Shown in pieces: positions 1 to 11,783 of a DNA stretch of 64,000 bases (position 1 is its first letter; each line of letters starts with the position of its first letter). The DNA is from Blastomussa wellsi (lineage: Eukaryota; Cnidaria; Anthozoa; Scleractinia; Plerogyridae): NCBI GenBank assembly GCA_947652115.1, contig OX393566.1, positions 16,182,427-16,246,426 of the forward strand, given 5' to 3'. Position numbers and translations under genes: made by a program. A model generated the notes under the pieces. The model was given only the letters and a program-made list of their open reading frames with translations. It did no database searches and was not told the DNA's origin.

Positions 1-346
1 GACTGTATGATTTAAATTGGTTTTGTTTTACGTAAAAACCAGTAATATCAATAAAGACATCTACAGAAAGTTATTGCTGTTATGTAAACCAGCTATGTTA
101 TATTTTAGAGAAAATCCCACAAAGAAACACATTTTCGAATACATGTTCTGTTGTTAATAAAAGCAAAAAATGATTTTGTCTTTTACCTTATGACACAAAA
201 GAATTTTTTTAGGGGGGGGGGGAGGGGGGTTTCATTGGATGATAAAGGCCAAGTCAAAACAATCTAAACCCCTGCAGTGCACAGAACTGACTGAATCCCC
301 AGGGAAACAATGTTGGGGTTGATCACATTTGTAAAATGAATAATTT
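1..346. other. No gene seen; A/T-rich flank with G-run
   Basis: I see no coding exon here. A run of guanines interrupted by one adenine lies at about 211-229. The stretch may be the 3' flank of the minus-strand transposase that ends at 347, but I found no clear terminal inverted repeat. Confidence 0.4.
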
Positions 347-2423
347 TTATCGGTTAAACCTGGACCGGTGTTTACGAACAAGTTCTTGTTTGCTTGGAGG
401 TGCAGTCCTTGAGATATTTTTGGGAAGACGGCGTGCTTCCGGTTCTATTTCAACTCCACCTGTTTCACAGACATTAGCAACAGTGTCCATCAAAACTACA
501 ACATGTGCATAGGATTTTTTTTCTTTGATTGGCTTTGCCACCCACTGTTTCTGTGCCTTTGGGAAGCTGACCTTGTACCTGGCTTCACCAGCACGTGGCC
601 CAGATTGTACAACTGCCTGCTTTCTTCCACAGTTTGCATTGTGATCGAGTGCTGTGAGTTGTGAACGTGCCACCATGCCTTTATGTGAAAAATGCTCACG
701 CTTAGGGCAGTACTTCAAATATTTGGAGTGATACACCTCAAGCTCTCCAGTGTGGCAAAATTCAGTCAGCTTCTCGATATCTTTCAAGATCTTCTTGTTG
801 AGCACCACCTCCTCCAGTGCAATATAGGCAGGGGTCTCAGGCTTCAGTCACTTCTTTTTCCTGGTCTGAGCACTTGTCAGTCTTGGATGGCAACACTCAT
901 GAAAGTGGGAGTAGCCATTCCACTTGTGCTTGTTGGTGACATGAAAGAGGACTGACTTTTCTTTCAGTTCTTCAGCATTGCCATTGCATGTTGCTGAACA
1001 CCACCACAGGTGGTTTGAGACCGAACGGATCCATGGAAGCAGATCTTCGCAGCCTTTAACCTTAGCCTTCTTGGAAAGCTTTTTTACGACCCACTTTGAC
1101 AAATGCCAAACATCATACTGGTGGTCGATTTCATCATCGTCCTTTTTCATGGAACTTGAGATTGATGTATGGCGGTCTGTGGCAATTCTTTTGATAGTGA
1201 CTTCTTCCCTGACAAGGTCTTGAATGGACCTCTCAAACCCTTCCTTTTCCATCGCATTAGACGAAGTTACCTCTGTTACCTGCACAACATTGATTGCTGC
1301 CACCTTCCCTTCATCTGTCATCATTGTGTAAGTGCAGTACTGAGCATTGTGACCTGGACTGTCACACCTTCCATCTCCAATCAAATTGACCTGCCCATTG
1401 CTTTTCACTTCATCTAACACTGAACTGTTTTCCTCTTTCCAGGCTTTGTTTACTACAGGAAACAAATATTTCTTTTGTATGTTGTAATATGTGTTGTGGC
1501 TGAAGAACTTCAAATTCAGAAAAGATGCAAACTGGGCAATACGAGAAAATGTATTACCACTAAATAGAATGGCAGCCGAAGATAGTAAATTACCTGCTGC
1601 GATATTTTTTATCAGTGGCTGGGAATTCCAGCAAGTCAGGTGGTCATTGACACACAGCATTTTCACTGAGAGCATACTGCCACTGGTTGTTTCGGTGGAT
1701 TCCAAAATGGTTCCACCACATTTTGAGCAGAAGTTCAAAAGTAATTTTAAACAGGACTCAAAAACCAGGAATTTTTGCTCAGGGTGTTCCTCTGAATCTA
1801 ACTCATAATCTGTGTCCTCTGAGGATGATCCTGTATTATCAGACATCTCACACTTGTACTCCTCATCATTGTCATCATCATCCACAGCCAAAGGAGATAC
1901 TGGGGGATCATTTTCAAACTCCTCATCTGATGGATAGACTTGTTCAAACAGGGTAAGTTTCTTTGGTTTAGTGTCAATGTTTAACTTTTCTTCAGAATCT
2001 TGTTTTTTTTGCAAGTTTAATAAAATCAACTGGTTGAGAGCCAAAGTAAATTCCACCAGAATTTGTTTTCTTGTCATCTTTCACAGCACTACTGTGACCA
2101 GAAGGGCCAGGGCTAGCACCATCAGGGGGTTCACTAGTTACCTCAACCTGTGTCCCAGCATCAGCAGTCATCAGCACTGGTGTTGAAATTACTGGATCAG
2201 TTTGTGTGTACTCAGAACGAGTGATCACAAACCTTGCTCCCACGCAACACTGAGTGCTTGCATCTTGAGAAGAAACACTTAATTTACCCAGGCAGGTTCC
2301 CATTGAACTGGCTGACTCAACTGGCTCTTCCATTTTGTTGCAAGCTCCTTCTGTTGCAGTGCTTTGTGGCACAGCTCGAAAAATCTTAAGAACAAGAAAT
2401 TGAGATTTGAAAATGCATAGCAA
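347..2423 (-). pseudogene. Kolobok-like THAP-DDE transposase, main body, broken
   Basis: This is the catalytic part of a transposase of the THAP-associated DDE type found in many cnidarian and fish genomes (Kolobok-like). The motif GDGRCDSPGHNAQYC lies near 1370, followed by an ATDRH block and a HQYDVWH block, which are the usual conserved acidic/His segments. The N-terminal part carries the STQ/TQTD linker typical of THAP transposases and a long acidic stretch. Two breaks are visible. An in-frame TGA lies at 848-850, after which the same frame runs on to a stop at 347. A frame change lies at an eight-base homopolymer at about 2003-2010. The gene is therefore decayed. The THAP DNA-binding exon lies upstream at 2895-3308. 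The superfamily name rests on motif recall and the TIRs were not located. Confidence 0.7.
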
Positions 2424-2775
2424 GGTACCCAGTGGCTGAGAATTTATTTAGTCAGAACCATTAAATTAATACAACCAGTGCTTTGTGGCACAGCTCAAAA
2501 AATCTTAAGAACAAGAAAGTGACATTTTTCGAAATGCAGTTGATTTGATTGTTTTGATCTTTGTTTGCCCCATAAATTCATCAATATACAGCAATGTAAT
2601 GACAAATGATTAAATCACAAGGAGAGCCCCTGTTACAACTCAACATTTAGTGAGTAACTTAGACGTGTACATTTGTTAATAGCAAGCTTACTCACTGACT
2701 GAGAATTTGACTCAGAGCCATCAAGTTAATACAGCCAGTGCTTTGTGGCACAGCTCGAAAAATCTTTAGAAGAAA
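2356..2775 (+). repeat. Three copies of a ~40-bp intronic repeat
   Basis: The block CAGTGCTTTGTGGCACAGCT occurs at about 2357, 2476 and 2736. Each copy is followed by an A-rich AATCTT tail. Copies two and three also share the preceding 25 bases. They lie at and downstream of an exon edge of the transposase pseudogene, so they may be duplicated intron/acceptor sequence. Confidence 0.75.
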
Positions 2776-2894
2776 GTGGCACTACTCACGGACTGTTAAA
2801 TCATTTAGTCACCGCTAATATAATCGATCGATTTATAAGGATAATGCCATGTGAAGAAAGAACAAAGACAAAAGACTACTTAACGAATTTAAGT

Positions 2895-3308
2895 TCAGGA
2901 AATTTTATTAATTTTAAGAAAAATACAAGCTTTAGTCTGAGTTCGATATTCGACACCCATCTCTTGTCGTAATTCTTCTGCTCGCCGCCGGTTCTCACGA
3001 TTCTCGCTACTTAGCCGAGGTTTCTTCGGTTCAGGCCCAAAAGAAAACACCGAGGGTATCGCATCACGTTTAAGACGTCTTTTAACCTTTACCTCGGGCA
3101 TTAACTGTGCTTTCAAGTCTGTTTCAAAGCAATCATTGGTGAAATGTTCACTGCACACGTAACAGTTTTGTAATGAAGGAAGATTATCTCTTCTGATCCT
3201 CGCTAACAAGGCCTTTTGCAATCCTTTATCGTTGGGAATGCGATGGTAACTTATGTTAGAGGTCTTAGTTGAATGGTTAATACAACCAGGCACGCAACAG
3301 TGGACCAT
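2895..3308 (-). CDS. THAP zinc-finger exon of the Kolobok-like transposase
   Basis: This exon encodes a C2CH THAP domain, the DNA-binding module used by P-element and Kolobok-type transposases. It opens with MVHCCVPGC, giving the first two zinc cysteines. A YHRIP motif follows, then the CSEHF motif that supplies the last Cys and His, and a basic tail ending in a proline-containing AIPSVF segment (the conserved AVPT-like box). ATG at 3306-3308 is the natural start. The last codons before 2895 are probably intronic, because the sequence becomes low-complexity and the continuation is the STQ-rich segment at 2.0-2.4 kb. The exon itself looks intact, whereas the downstream catalytic body does not. 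Confidence 0.75.
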   Translation of the reverse strand: MVHCCVPGCINHSTKTSNISYHRIPNDKGLQKALLARIRRDNLPSLQNCYVCSEHFTNDCFETDLKAQLMPEVKVKRRLKRDAIPSVFSFGPEPKKPRLSSENRENRRRAEELRQEMGVEYRTQTKACIFLKINKIS

Positions 3309-3960
3309 TATTACTATTCCACAGCGAGATTATATGGCAACAAAACGACATAAATATTTTATGAGCTGAGCTACCGAAGTTTTGCGATTGAAAAGCCCGC
3401 GAACCTCGCGCAATTGTGTTTCACGATATGACGTCAATCGACGTTCCGCTGACCGTTTCAGCTACCGCATTCCAAATCAAGATGGCGGGTAATTCACGGA
3501 ACTTTGGATCGATTTTTTTTATAAAATTATTTCGCGTAGGCAAGATTTATGCCAATGAAGGGACTCCAGGTAATATAATTGTTGATATGAAATTCTCTTA
3601 AAATAGGCCTAAGTTCCCCTTTAACAAGACAGGTTTTCAAGCTATATGCAAAATGCATGTCCTGAATATCAATGAATTCTCATACTTTGGCCTGACAGGC
3701 CAATGTTATGTCAAATACATACCCCTACAGCCGCTGCTACTGTATAACATGTACAAGTTCAGTGCTGAAAATAATACATTTTTCTTAGTTAAAAGGGGAA
3801 ATGGTCCTTAATTGAAATGGACTTACAGTGTATCAAAAAAAATTGTCACACACTATTTTATTAGTTCTGAAGTCCAAAGGCATCATATCTTTGCATGTTA
3901 AAAAATTAGTCTGAAGTTTTAGTAATTTGATTTAGACAATTTCTGACAATTGAATGTTAT
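3309..3960. other. Intergenic; probable promoter side of the THAP transposase
   Basis: No supported coding exon. The stretch next to 3308 is GC-richer (3370-3500) with a CGCGCAA/ATGACGTCA-like block, which suits a promoter for the minus-strand transposase. The remainder is A/T-rich without recognisable features. Confidence 0.35.
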
Positions 3961-3961
3961 T

Positions 3962-5845
3962 TCATTTCCAGAACTGAGGTTGAACACTGGGTAACTTACA
4001 TGTCAGTATCCATTTCCATTCCCACTTTGTTTGGGTCAGTGTCTGGCAGTGTTGTGTTACTACTGGTACTGGTACTACTGGTAAATTGTATTTAAATTGT
4101 ATTTCCGCATCTGACTCAGACAGTGATGGTGTGCGTGGAGCAGCAGCCAAAACTATGGTACATCTATCCTCCAGTTCTCTACTTGGTGGCAGAGGTGTGC
4201 CTAGAGGGTCACATAGGAAAAAATTGAATATTTCATCAGTCAAAGATCCAACCCAGTCATAGACTGCTGCCACTTGACTATTTGATGGGAACCGCCGAGA
4301 GCATACTCCCTTCGTAAGGTGCTGGACCTTTACAGTGACAAAATCTGTTTCAGGTTCTGCTAAAACTCTTGCAGCTCTTGCCTCCTGAACTCTCTTCTTT
4401 ACTTCAGCCTCGGCATTTGCCCTTTCAAGGGAAATTCTTTTTTGCCTGTCTGCTTTTAGTGAAAGTTCATACTCAGTATCTTGCTCTCTTTTCAGTGACT
4501 CCCTTTGTTGTGTTGTTCCAATCAGGTCTTTACTTTCAAATTGTCTGTTATCAGTGGAAGTACCAGCTGAATATGTCTCCTCGGGGGTAGTGGCATCACG
4601 ACTTGTGATCATAGATGGAAACCATCATCACTTTCATCACTGCTACTGGTACTTGTCATCTTCTTGGACAACAAGTATAATCTGACATCTTTCAGCTTAA
4701 AAGCCTTCATGTGATTTCATATATTAAAAGTGACCTCTTTTCCATTCACTTCCAGTGTAACACCCATTTGTCCATTATGAAAATTTCCAGCAGCAAGTAG
4801 CATGTCTTCTTCTTTCCCATAATATGACTCCCCATTAGGGAAAAAGATTCATTTACAACGTTTTAAAACATCTTGTTTGTTGCTTGATAATGGCATGGTT
4901 TCATACCTACTGCCTCCTCCCTTTGACAGTGGAACAAGAACATAGTCCTCAACCTCCTCTTGTATTCGTTTGTGCCTCATTTTTTCCTTTTCAAGCTTTT
5001 CCTTTTGTCGTTGATTACCTGCAGAAGTCCCACTCTTTGTGGACCTGTCCTTCTTTGAAGACAAGAATACCTCAAGAAGTCTTTTCCTTTTGTATTCTTT
5101 TTCTTTGTTTTGTTTTGCTGCATCTCTACAAAATCCTCGGAGGCTTAATATATCCCCTGCTGCTGTAAGCCCTAAGTGTTTCAGGACATCATCATTTGCA
5201 TCAACATGTAGAACTGCTGAAATATCCATCTGAAAAATGAAGTTAAATTATTATTGTAATACTAATGCTCTTTTCCTATGGCTTTTAAAGTTCCTGTACT
5301 AGCTATTTTGGGTTAAAATATAACCAGTACATTTGTTTACAATTTTTAGTGGTGTGGAGGTTTATAAACATTTGTAATGATGCCAAGTAAAATCTCCATC
5401 TTGTTACAGGGTAGGGAGGTCAAGAATTCAATTCATAGGTTTAAAATTTTGTAGTGAAAGGCTAATTAGAAGAGGTAGGCAGCCATGCAAGCCATGGTTT
5501 TCTGTTAACAATAAAATGAGTTATTGTTGTTAAATGATAAAATGACAAAAAAGTTGTCAGCGAAAGGTAACTGACTACCAGGTAGTTTTGGCGGGATATT
5601 ACAAAGAGGCCCCTTTAGCAATAAATTTCAATGCATTCTCTTATATCATCGATATATCAAAAGCTTTAATACCTTTTCTTCCTCAAACTTCTGGACTACA
5701 CTTTCTTGAACGTCTCTTTCTCGTAGAAAGTTACAAACCTGTAAATACATCAAGGTAGCTGCGTTCTCTCAATTCATTCATGAAAACAGCAGTATTCAGT
5801 TCTAAATAAAATAGTCACTAGATAGTCTTCAACCGATTCCGCCAT
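3962..5845 (-). pseudogene. Multi-exon SAM-domain/UBX-like gene, broken
   Basis: I read several minus-strand exons as one decayed gene. A short first exon at about 5819-5845 and an exon at 5673-5738 give an N-terminal helix bundle. The bundle continues after a TTTTTCAG acceptor at 5230 into 4849-5229; the pattern DYL...LRERDV...KF.EEK...LGL resembles a SAM domain. A lysine-rich coiled coil follows. The segment at 4735-4850 runs on through an in-frame TGA near 4736. The exon at 3962-4612 has an EQD-EY coiled coil followed by a ubiquitin-like fold with RRF and AVYDWV motifs, as in UBX domains. The first intron would be only about 78 bases. Cnidarian and fish G2/M-phase E3-ligase-like (HECT) genes have a similar N-terminal layout, but no HECT domain is present here. 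No function is assigned. Confidence 0.45.
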
Positions 5846-5925
5846 CTTGCTTAACCACACGTGTGCATACTTTGAGCCCCACGAAAAAAAAGTCGCACCA
5901 AGAAAAAAAAGTCGCACCAAAGAAG

Positions 5926-6115
5926 ACAAGAGTGGGTCATTGACAAGGGCCTTGAATCCGGGTGCAGGGTCGGTGCGGAGCACAGCAGGTGGACCATCCA
6001 TGGGGCGCATTTCCACGCAAGGCTTGATAATGGCGTCACGCAAAGTTTGGTGGCGTTCGTTCTCAAGAAAGAGATGTGTAAGAGGTCACTGTTTCACGGA
6101 GTACGAAGATAAGTT
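5926..6115 (-). repeat. Detached copy of Gypsy integrase segment
   Basis: About 190 bases repeat almost exactly the integrase segment at 7,482-7,650 of the neighbouring LTR element, including the RTDPAPGF catalytic region. Four to five bases are missing at about 6073. It lies outside the left LTR, so it comes from a second truncated copy of the same family. Confidence 0.85.
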
Positions 6116-6311
6116 GGCATTAACAGGGCGCCGTAGGATATAGCTGAGTCAGTTCAACACGGGGAGGCTAAACAGCCAACATTTAGAGAATTTAACTAAG
6201 TCTACAAGCAATTCTTTAATTCCAAACTTCCCATGGGGCAATCCTTGGCAAATCAGCCGCAACTCACAGCAATATATGTTTTGGGTAAGAATTGTTTGTA
6301 GACTCTGCCTG

Positions 6312-6479
6312 CGCCAGTAGAAGAGTTAACACAATGAACCAAGGCACGTCCAGATAGTGAAAGGCTTTAATCGCAACAGGAAAACTAGACTCCGAACGAG
6401 TAACAAAGCAATATGGCCGACGAGGACAAGGGGTTCAAAAGAGCATGCTCAACCCAGATACCGCTGACTGGTACTGGCG
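6312..6479 (-). repeat. 3' LTR of G1
   Basis: 168 bases, matching 11,611-11,783 except for a five-base indel near 6,421 and a few substitutions. Terminal octamers CGCCAGTA and TACTGGCG mirror each other. Confidence 0.88.
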
Positions 6480-6541
6480 TGACTTCTTTCTTTTTTTTTG
6501 GGGGGGGGGGGAAACAAGAACTACAAACAATTTAAAATACA

Positions 6542-7700
6542 CTAAAGACTAACTAACAAATTGACACGCGCGGGCGAGTCGAAGTTCAGTGTGCAAAGTT
6601 CAGTGTCATAATCTGCAAAATGAGAAGGAGGACGGCGGGTGCGCGATGATCTCCGTAGGGTAGGCGGAGAAGGCACCGCTGAGGTGGCTGCGTACTCCAC
6701 TGGGGAAGGATCAGGGCAGGGCGGCTGGGTAGCGAAATCATCCATGGTATGGTCAACAGGAGAGGCAAGGGCTGGACTATCACACTGAGGGTCGGCAACT
6801 GGTGGGTGTATGGAAGCTGAGATGGCCTCAGGGATGGCAGGCAAAGAGGGTGGAGGGTGAGTCGTGGTAGTAGGACCATCTTCGTCGTCAGAATCGGAGT
6901 CGTGTTTGCGCAGGGTCTGAGAGGCACGGAAGGGATCACCCAAGTCAGATGGGACCTTGAAGCACTCGGATAGCTTGACGTGGTACGATGAACGTTGCAA
7001 CTGGGATCCAATGAACTTTTTGATGTTGCAGAATGGAGGATCAATGGCTACAACGAGATAGCGGTCACGTGCACGAGACTTGTTGAAGTCAGAATGAAGG
7101 TACACAAGATCACCAATATCGATCAGGGGGGTAGGACGCCTTGACTGCACAGGAGCTTTGGAACGTTCACTGTGAAGATGGTTGGAGAGACGCTGCTCAT
7201 GCTGGAGGGTAATTATGTGGTCATCTATGAGGGGTAACTGCTTGTTGGAGAACTGATCCCGCTGGGTCCACATTTCTCGAGAGGAAAGACCTCGTGAACG
7301 GATACGTGAGTTTAAGGCTGAAGTGGCTACGGCAAGGGTGAGGGAAGAGACAGAACCACCGAGAGGCTCCTGACGTAACAGCTCGTTCTCCAATTCCTGG
7401 ACTGCTCTCTCTGCAACAGGGTTCTTGTTGGGATTTTTGGCATGGCCAAGCTCAATTGTGATTCTGTGTTTCTTTAAGAGTGGGTCATTGACAAGGGCCT
7501 TGAATCCGGGTGCAGGGTCGGTGCGGAGCACAGCAGGTGGACCATCCATGGGGCGCATTTCCACGCAAGGCTTGATAATGGCGTCACGCAAAGTTTGGTG
7601 GCGTTCGTTCTCAAGAAAGAGGCTGGATGTGTAAGAGGTCACTGTTTCACGGAGTACGAAGATAAGTTGGCGAGAACGCCAAAGGACTGCCCAATGGCTT
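6542..7700 (-). pseudogene. G1 integrase catalytic core and C-terminal tail
   Basis: Encodes the second half of a retroviral-type integrase. An RTDPAPGF segment carries the second catalytic Asp. NPVAERAVQELENEL supplies the catalytic Glu 36 residues later, close to the DD35E spacing. A chromodomain-free basic tail then ends in a Ser/Pro-rich extension with an RRSSRTRRPPSHF motif. The first catalytic Asp region lies upstream across a frame break near 7,690, so the core is disrupted. The reading frame has no ATG that fits a separate protein. It is the end of the pol polyprotein. Confidence 0.75.
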
Positions 7701-8370
7701 CAGGTGGAGGCGAAGTGGACTGGTCAATTCGTGCTGTTGGTGATCTCTGAATTGCTGCACAGGAGTGGCATCCATCAGAAACACGGGAGACTGCCTTGTC
7801 CAGGTCGAGGGCGAACAGATAGCGTTTGGCAACCATTTTTAACTGGTGGCAAGAAGGGTGGCTGAGCTGGATGTGAAGGGCTGTCAAGAGGCCATCCAAG
7901 GCCTGGCGCGGGACAATAATACACTCTCTGGTCGGTGACAAGGGATCATGACGTTGGACGACAAGTAGGCCATCGCTTGCGATTGAGGTGACCTGCAAAT
8001 AGTGTTTGACGTCCTTGATGTTGGTGAGCTTCTTGGAAGGCCTTGTGCCTTGGACAAGGTGTGCGTGCATGCGGCGTAGGTCCGGGCATTCAGACTGTAT
8101 TGCCAACCAGGCCGGACGGCTGGTGAAAGGGAGGCGGGCATTGCCTTGGAGGATGTCCTGGACAGTCGCGGCTCGGACAACAGAATCTCTGGTTGAGGCA
8201 ATAAACAGGCAAATCTGACAGGTTTCATTCTCACAAGGGACAGCATTTCGACTCGCGAAGTCGGACTGGAGGATAGAGGCGCCGGAGACGTGTCGCACTG
8301 AGGCTTGGTAGCGGCTAAGACTGACAGGAAAGTAGATACGCGAGGACTGGCAGAGAACTCGCCGCGGCAT
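7701..8370 (-). pseudogene. G1 integrase zinc-binding (HHCC) domain
   Basis: The segment contains H-x-H (ALHIQLSH) followed by C-x2-C (DGCHSC), the HHCC zinc finger at the N-terminus of retroelement integrases. It is preceded by a spacer that belongs to the polyprotein region after RNase H. The frame differs from the RT/RNase H frame, with the switch at about 8,310-8,350. This is a frameshift relative to the ancestral polyprotein and not a separate gene start. Confidence 0.72.
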
Positions 8371-9660
8371 AGCTTCTCATAAGCCTGGACGCATGGCTTA
8401 CTGTCTGTTAGGATACAGGCTTTATTGGATGACTGGATGAGGTATCGGCTGAAATGCTTTGTAGCAGCAGCGATGGAGAGGGCTTCTACTTCGCAAGGAA
8501 GCCACGTTGTCTGAGTGCCCCGCAGCTTAGCGCTGAAAAAACCGGCAATGTGTAGCTTGTTGTTGCGAGTCACATAGAGGGTGGCGCCTATTCCTGGGTC
8601 CTTGACTGCACCATCGGTGACGACCCATAGTTGGTCCTCGGGTCTAGGTAGGGTGATAGAGAGGGCTGAGGAAAGGGCCTTCTGAGCATTATGGAATGCA
8701 GACCTGAGACTATCGGACCAGGTGATGGATTCTTGTGAAGTACGTCCAGCCGTAACGGCATCCAGCGGGGTGAGATAACTAGAGCACCGTGGGATAACAC
8801 GAGACAGGACTTTGTACGCACCAATGAACGATCTCAAACGACCAACGGTGTTCGGCACAGGGTACGTGGCGAGGGTGTTGAGGCGATGGGCACTGGCAGA
8901 CAGGGTACCGGCAGACCAAATCCAACCAAGGATAGTGGTTGACTTGGGGTTGACTATGGTCTTGTGGGCTGACAAACGCAGGTTGCATTTGTGAAGAGCT
9001 TGCAGGACCCTCTTCCAGTTGTGGAGTAACTCTTGAGGGGTGTTGCCCCCGCAGTATAAATCATCGGCGATCTTGGCCACGGCTCCATCTTGTAGTAAGG
9101 GACCTAGAACGCGGCACATAACCTCCTCTAGAGCAGTCTCTGAGCCAGGCATTCCCATAGCTGAGCGGGCGTACACCCATACACCTTTAAAGGGGGTGGC
9201 GACACCGCAGTACTTCATGGACTCTTTGGCTAAAGGGATCTGGTAGAAAGCACTTGTAAGGTCAGTGACAATTATGTGTGACCATTGGGCGATGAGTCAT
9301 AACGTGGAGTCAACATCAGGTAGCAGGGATGGTTGGGGTTTGCTGTATCTGCCCACATCAGAAAAGGCGGTGACGAGACGGGAACCACCATTAGGCTTCT
9401 TTACAAGGAAAGATGGATTGAGGTATTCAACGGTGATACCCACATCTTCGGGGGGGCGGAAGACTCCAAGCTTCTCTAGGTCGTCAAACTTTTCCTGGAG
9501 CTCGATGAGCTTATCCCTTGCATATTGGGGGAGGCGACCCTTCCGCTGAGGAGGTTCTACAGGACCCATGTTGACTTTGGCATTGTACGCGCCAGCGGCT
9601 CCATTGTACCCAGGGAATTGCGGGTCAAATACAGTGTCGTACTCTGTAAGTAGTGAACGG
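8330..9660 (-). pseudogene. G1 reverse transcriptase and RNase H
   Basis: From about 9,660 down, the frame carries RT finger motifs (FLVKKPNGGSRLV), then an in-frame TGA at 9,297-9,299. Beyond that stop the same frame continues with the SAFYQIPL palm segment, an IADDLYCGG catalytic box (ADD variant of YxDD) and thumb. RNase H begins with [10 protein letters not shown]. The single TGA splits an otherwise well-conserved RT. The protein would have been made as part of Gag-Pol and acts in cytoplasmic particles. Assignment to Ty3/Gypsy follows from the domain order, with integrase after RNase H. Confidence 0.8.
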
Positions 9661-9872
9661 AAGTCTGCACGGATGGTCTGGGGGAGGGTGCTGTCTGGAT
9701 CAACCTGAACGGATGCAGAGTAACTTGTACTGGAGGGCGGTAATGGACACTGAGCAGTAGGTGGGGGTGATGATGGGACTTCGGGAGGCTCAAAAACAGG
9801 GACGACTTGGCAGAAGTGTTCGTGGCACTTGAGAGTACGGGGTACGCTTGATAGGTTAGGAATCCGTATGGC

Positions 9873-11495
9873 TCAGGCAACGCTGGAAACGACACCAGGT
9901 TGTGGCCACAACTGGGATGGCTTCAGATTGTGTGCACTGGGTGCGTCGATGCGAGGCTCTAGTGCGTACTCCGAGTCAGAAGGTGCCTCGTCTGGTAGAC
10001 GTACTTCCACGAACTCTCCAGGCCACACTGTCTGGGATGGAGAAGGGGCATGTAGGACAAATGCTCTACGTGCGGTGGCATGAGGGCTGGGTGGAGATTT
10101 GGACCCATACGTGTAGGCGGAGCCATTGCCTAGTAGTACCTCTCTCTTAGCGGGTCGGACAGCAATGTCATTCGTCTCCATAAAGGGGGTACCGGCAAGT
10201 ACCTCAACATCAAGATTCTCGACGACAAGACCTTCAAACGAAAAGTCTGCGTTGTCACGGGTGAAGGTGGTACGAATTTCTCCGACCACCTGGAGCTGAG
10301 AGGAGCCATCAGCCTGTTGGATGGACTGGGCACTTGAGATTATTGGACAGCCGAGGTGTTTCGCGGTTGAATGGCGTATCATATTTCCGGTTGCACCGCT
10401 GTCGATGGTGACGCGCACAACGCGATGATTATGAAAGACATCCATGTAAGGGGACTGGTGGGTCTGCACACGGTAGGCTACCATGTCCGGGCCGGGCAAT
10501 GTTGTGTCGGGGTCTGGTGAATCAGAATCAGGACTGGTCTCGGTTTCTTGGTCATTGTCAAGGATGCCTGCGATCTGTCGTGCTTTCACCATGAAACGCC
10601 TGTCACTGTCGGGGAGGAAGGTACACTGGCTGAGGAAGTGGTTTGACATAGAACGGCCAGCCTGTTTACATAAAGGACAGACCTTGTCTTGGCGGGGTTG
10701 TCTGGGACGGGCTCTAGAATCACTCCTTTTACTCTGATGAGGGCGACGAAAATCGTCAGCAACAGCAGCACGCAGGGTTCTGGCATCATCCGATGTGCGG
10801 ATTTCCTCGAGTAAGGAATTGAGGGCCTGCAAGATCTCAGGTTTGATCGAGGCAAGAGTACGGGATCTCAACTCTGTACCATAACGCTGCTTAACCAGTC
10901 GTGGGAGACTGGGGTGAATGAGGCGTAACCAAGTGAGGACCACAAAGTTTTCGAGAGTAGGAGTTAACTCCTCATCCTCCAGCACTGCTTCGCCATTGTG
11001 GGTTAAGCCGTTGGCACGTAGCAATGAGTCTTCTACGAATGCTGTGAGACGCTGGTACAGATCTTCAGGGCGCTCATCAGCAGCCAGGTGTATTTCGGAA
11101 AAGTCAATGAACTGAGCTCCGGTGACTTGGAAACCAAAGTGCTGCCTGATGGTTTGCCAGATGAACTCAAGGGATGTAGAGTTTTTCACGAGAGTACTTC
11201 GAGAGATAATTGGACAATAGTTGGCGATCTGTCCTAACATCAGCTCGAGGAAGTTAACTTTTTGGCGGGCTGTCAGGCGACGAACTAATGGCACTGATTC
11301 GCCATCGTTTTGAAGACCTTGAAGCGGCTGGCCCCTGGTCTTTTTTAACCATGTGAATCCATCTGCGAGGAAGGGGGCGAAGTTGCTGTCCAAAGAAAGA
11401 GTGTAAACGAGGTTTTGCTTCCAGTTTTCAAAGGAGTTGATAGATTCCACTTTGGATAGGCACCACTGCTTCGGTGCACGGTGTGTTGCAGCCAT
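9873..11495 (-). CDS. G1 Gag-protease polyprotein (540 aa)
   Basis: An intact 540-residue frame starting at ATG 11,493-11,495, about 116 bases inside the 5' LTR. Residues ~1-250 form a helical capsid-like Gag. A Cys-rich segment VCPLCKQAGRSMSNHFLSQC near residue 270 resembles a zinc knuckle (C-x2-C...H...C). An aspartic protease follows, with the active-site motif TIDSGATGNMI near residue 365. Gag and protease lie in one frame and pol in another, so expression of pol would need frameshifting. Gag is the best-preserved frame of this element. Confidence 0.82.
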   Translation of the reverse strand: MAATHRAPKQWCLSKVESINSFENWKQNLVYTLSLDSNFAPFLADGFTWLKKTRGQPLQGLQNDGESVPLVRRLTARQKVNFLELMLGQIANYCPIISRSTLVKNSTSLEFIWQTIRQHFGFQVTGAQFIDFSEIHLAADERPEDLYQRLTAFVEDSLLRANGLTHNGEAVLEDEELTPTLENFVVLTWLRLIHPSLPRLVKQRYGTELRSRTLASIKPEILQALNSLLEEIRTSDDARTLRAAVADDFRRPHQSKRSDSRARPRQPRQDKVCPLCKQAGRSMSNHFLSQCTFLPDSDRRFMVKARQIAGILDNDQETETSPDSDSPDPDTTLPGPDMVAYRVQTHQSPYMDVFHNHRVVRVTIDSGATGNMIRHSTAKHLGCPIISSAQSIQQADGSSQLQVVGEIRTTFTRDNADFSFEGLVVENLDVEVLAGTPFMETNDIAVRPAKREVLLGNGSAYTYGSKSPPSPHATARRAFVLHAPSPSQTVWPGEFVEVRLPDEAPSDSEYALEPRIDAPSAHNLKPSQLWPQPGVVSSVA

Positions 11496-11610
11496 AATTC
11501 ACGTTTAGGGCTCTGGATACAGGATACACTGTTTTGGCTCACGTGGACGAGGCGAAAAATAGCGGTCTTCGGCGAAAATAAGGCCTGGGTAGAACCGAAC
11601 GCTGCAACCA

Positions 11611-11783
11611 CGCCAGTAGAAGAGTTAACACAATGAACCAAGGCACGTCCAGATAGTGAAAGGCTTTAATCACAACAGGAAAACTAGACTCCGAACGAGT
11701 AACAAAGCAATATGGCCGACGCCACGAGGACAAGGGGTTCAAAAGAGCATGCTCAACCCAGATACCACTGACCGGTACTGGCG
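11611..11783 (-). repeat. 5' LTR of G1
   Basis: 173 bases pairing with 6,312-6,479. Directly inside it (11,592-11,610) the minus strand begins TGGTTGCAGCG, a tRNA-type primer-binding site. Confidence 0.88.

Larger units (their letters stand above)
6312..11783 (-). mobile_element. Ty3/Gypsy-type LTR retrotransposon G1, decayed
   Basis: A 5.5-kb minus-strand retrotransposon with order gag-protease-RT-RNase H-integrase, bounded by near-identical LTRs of 168 and 173 bases. A primer-binding site abuts the 5' LTR at 11,592-11,610. On the minus strand it starts TGGTTGCAGCG, and TGG pairs with tRNA CCA. A purine-rich tract lies at about 6,480-6,497 before the 3' LTR. LTR ends share CGCCAGTA/TACTGGCG. 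The coding region has at least one in-frame stop (9,297-9,299) and two frame breaks (about 8,330 and 7,690), so it is not autonomous. I could not identify a convincing target-site duplication. Confidence 0.88.

Noticed and set aside
211..229. G-quadruplex regulatory element
   Set aside because: A single G-run interrupted once, with no gene context that would make a regulatory claim supportable.
9557..9895. Separate small protein between Gag-protease and RT of G1
   Set aside because: The pol frame itself is open here in another register and carries the expected RT upstream sequence.
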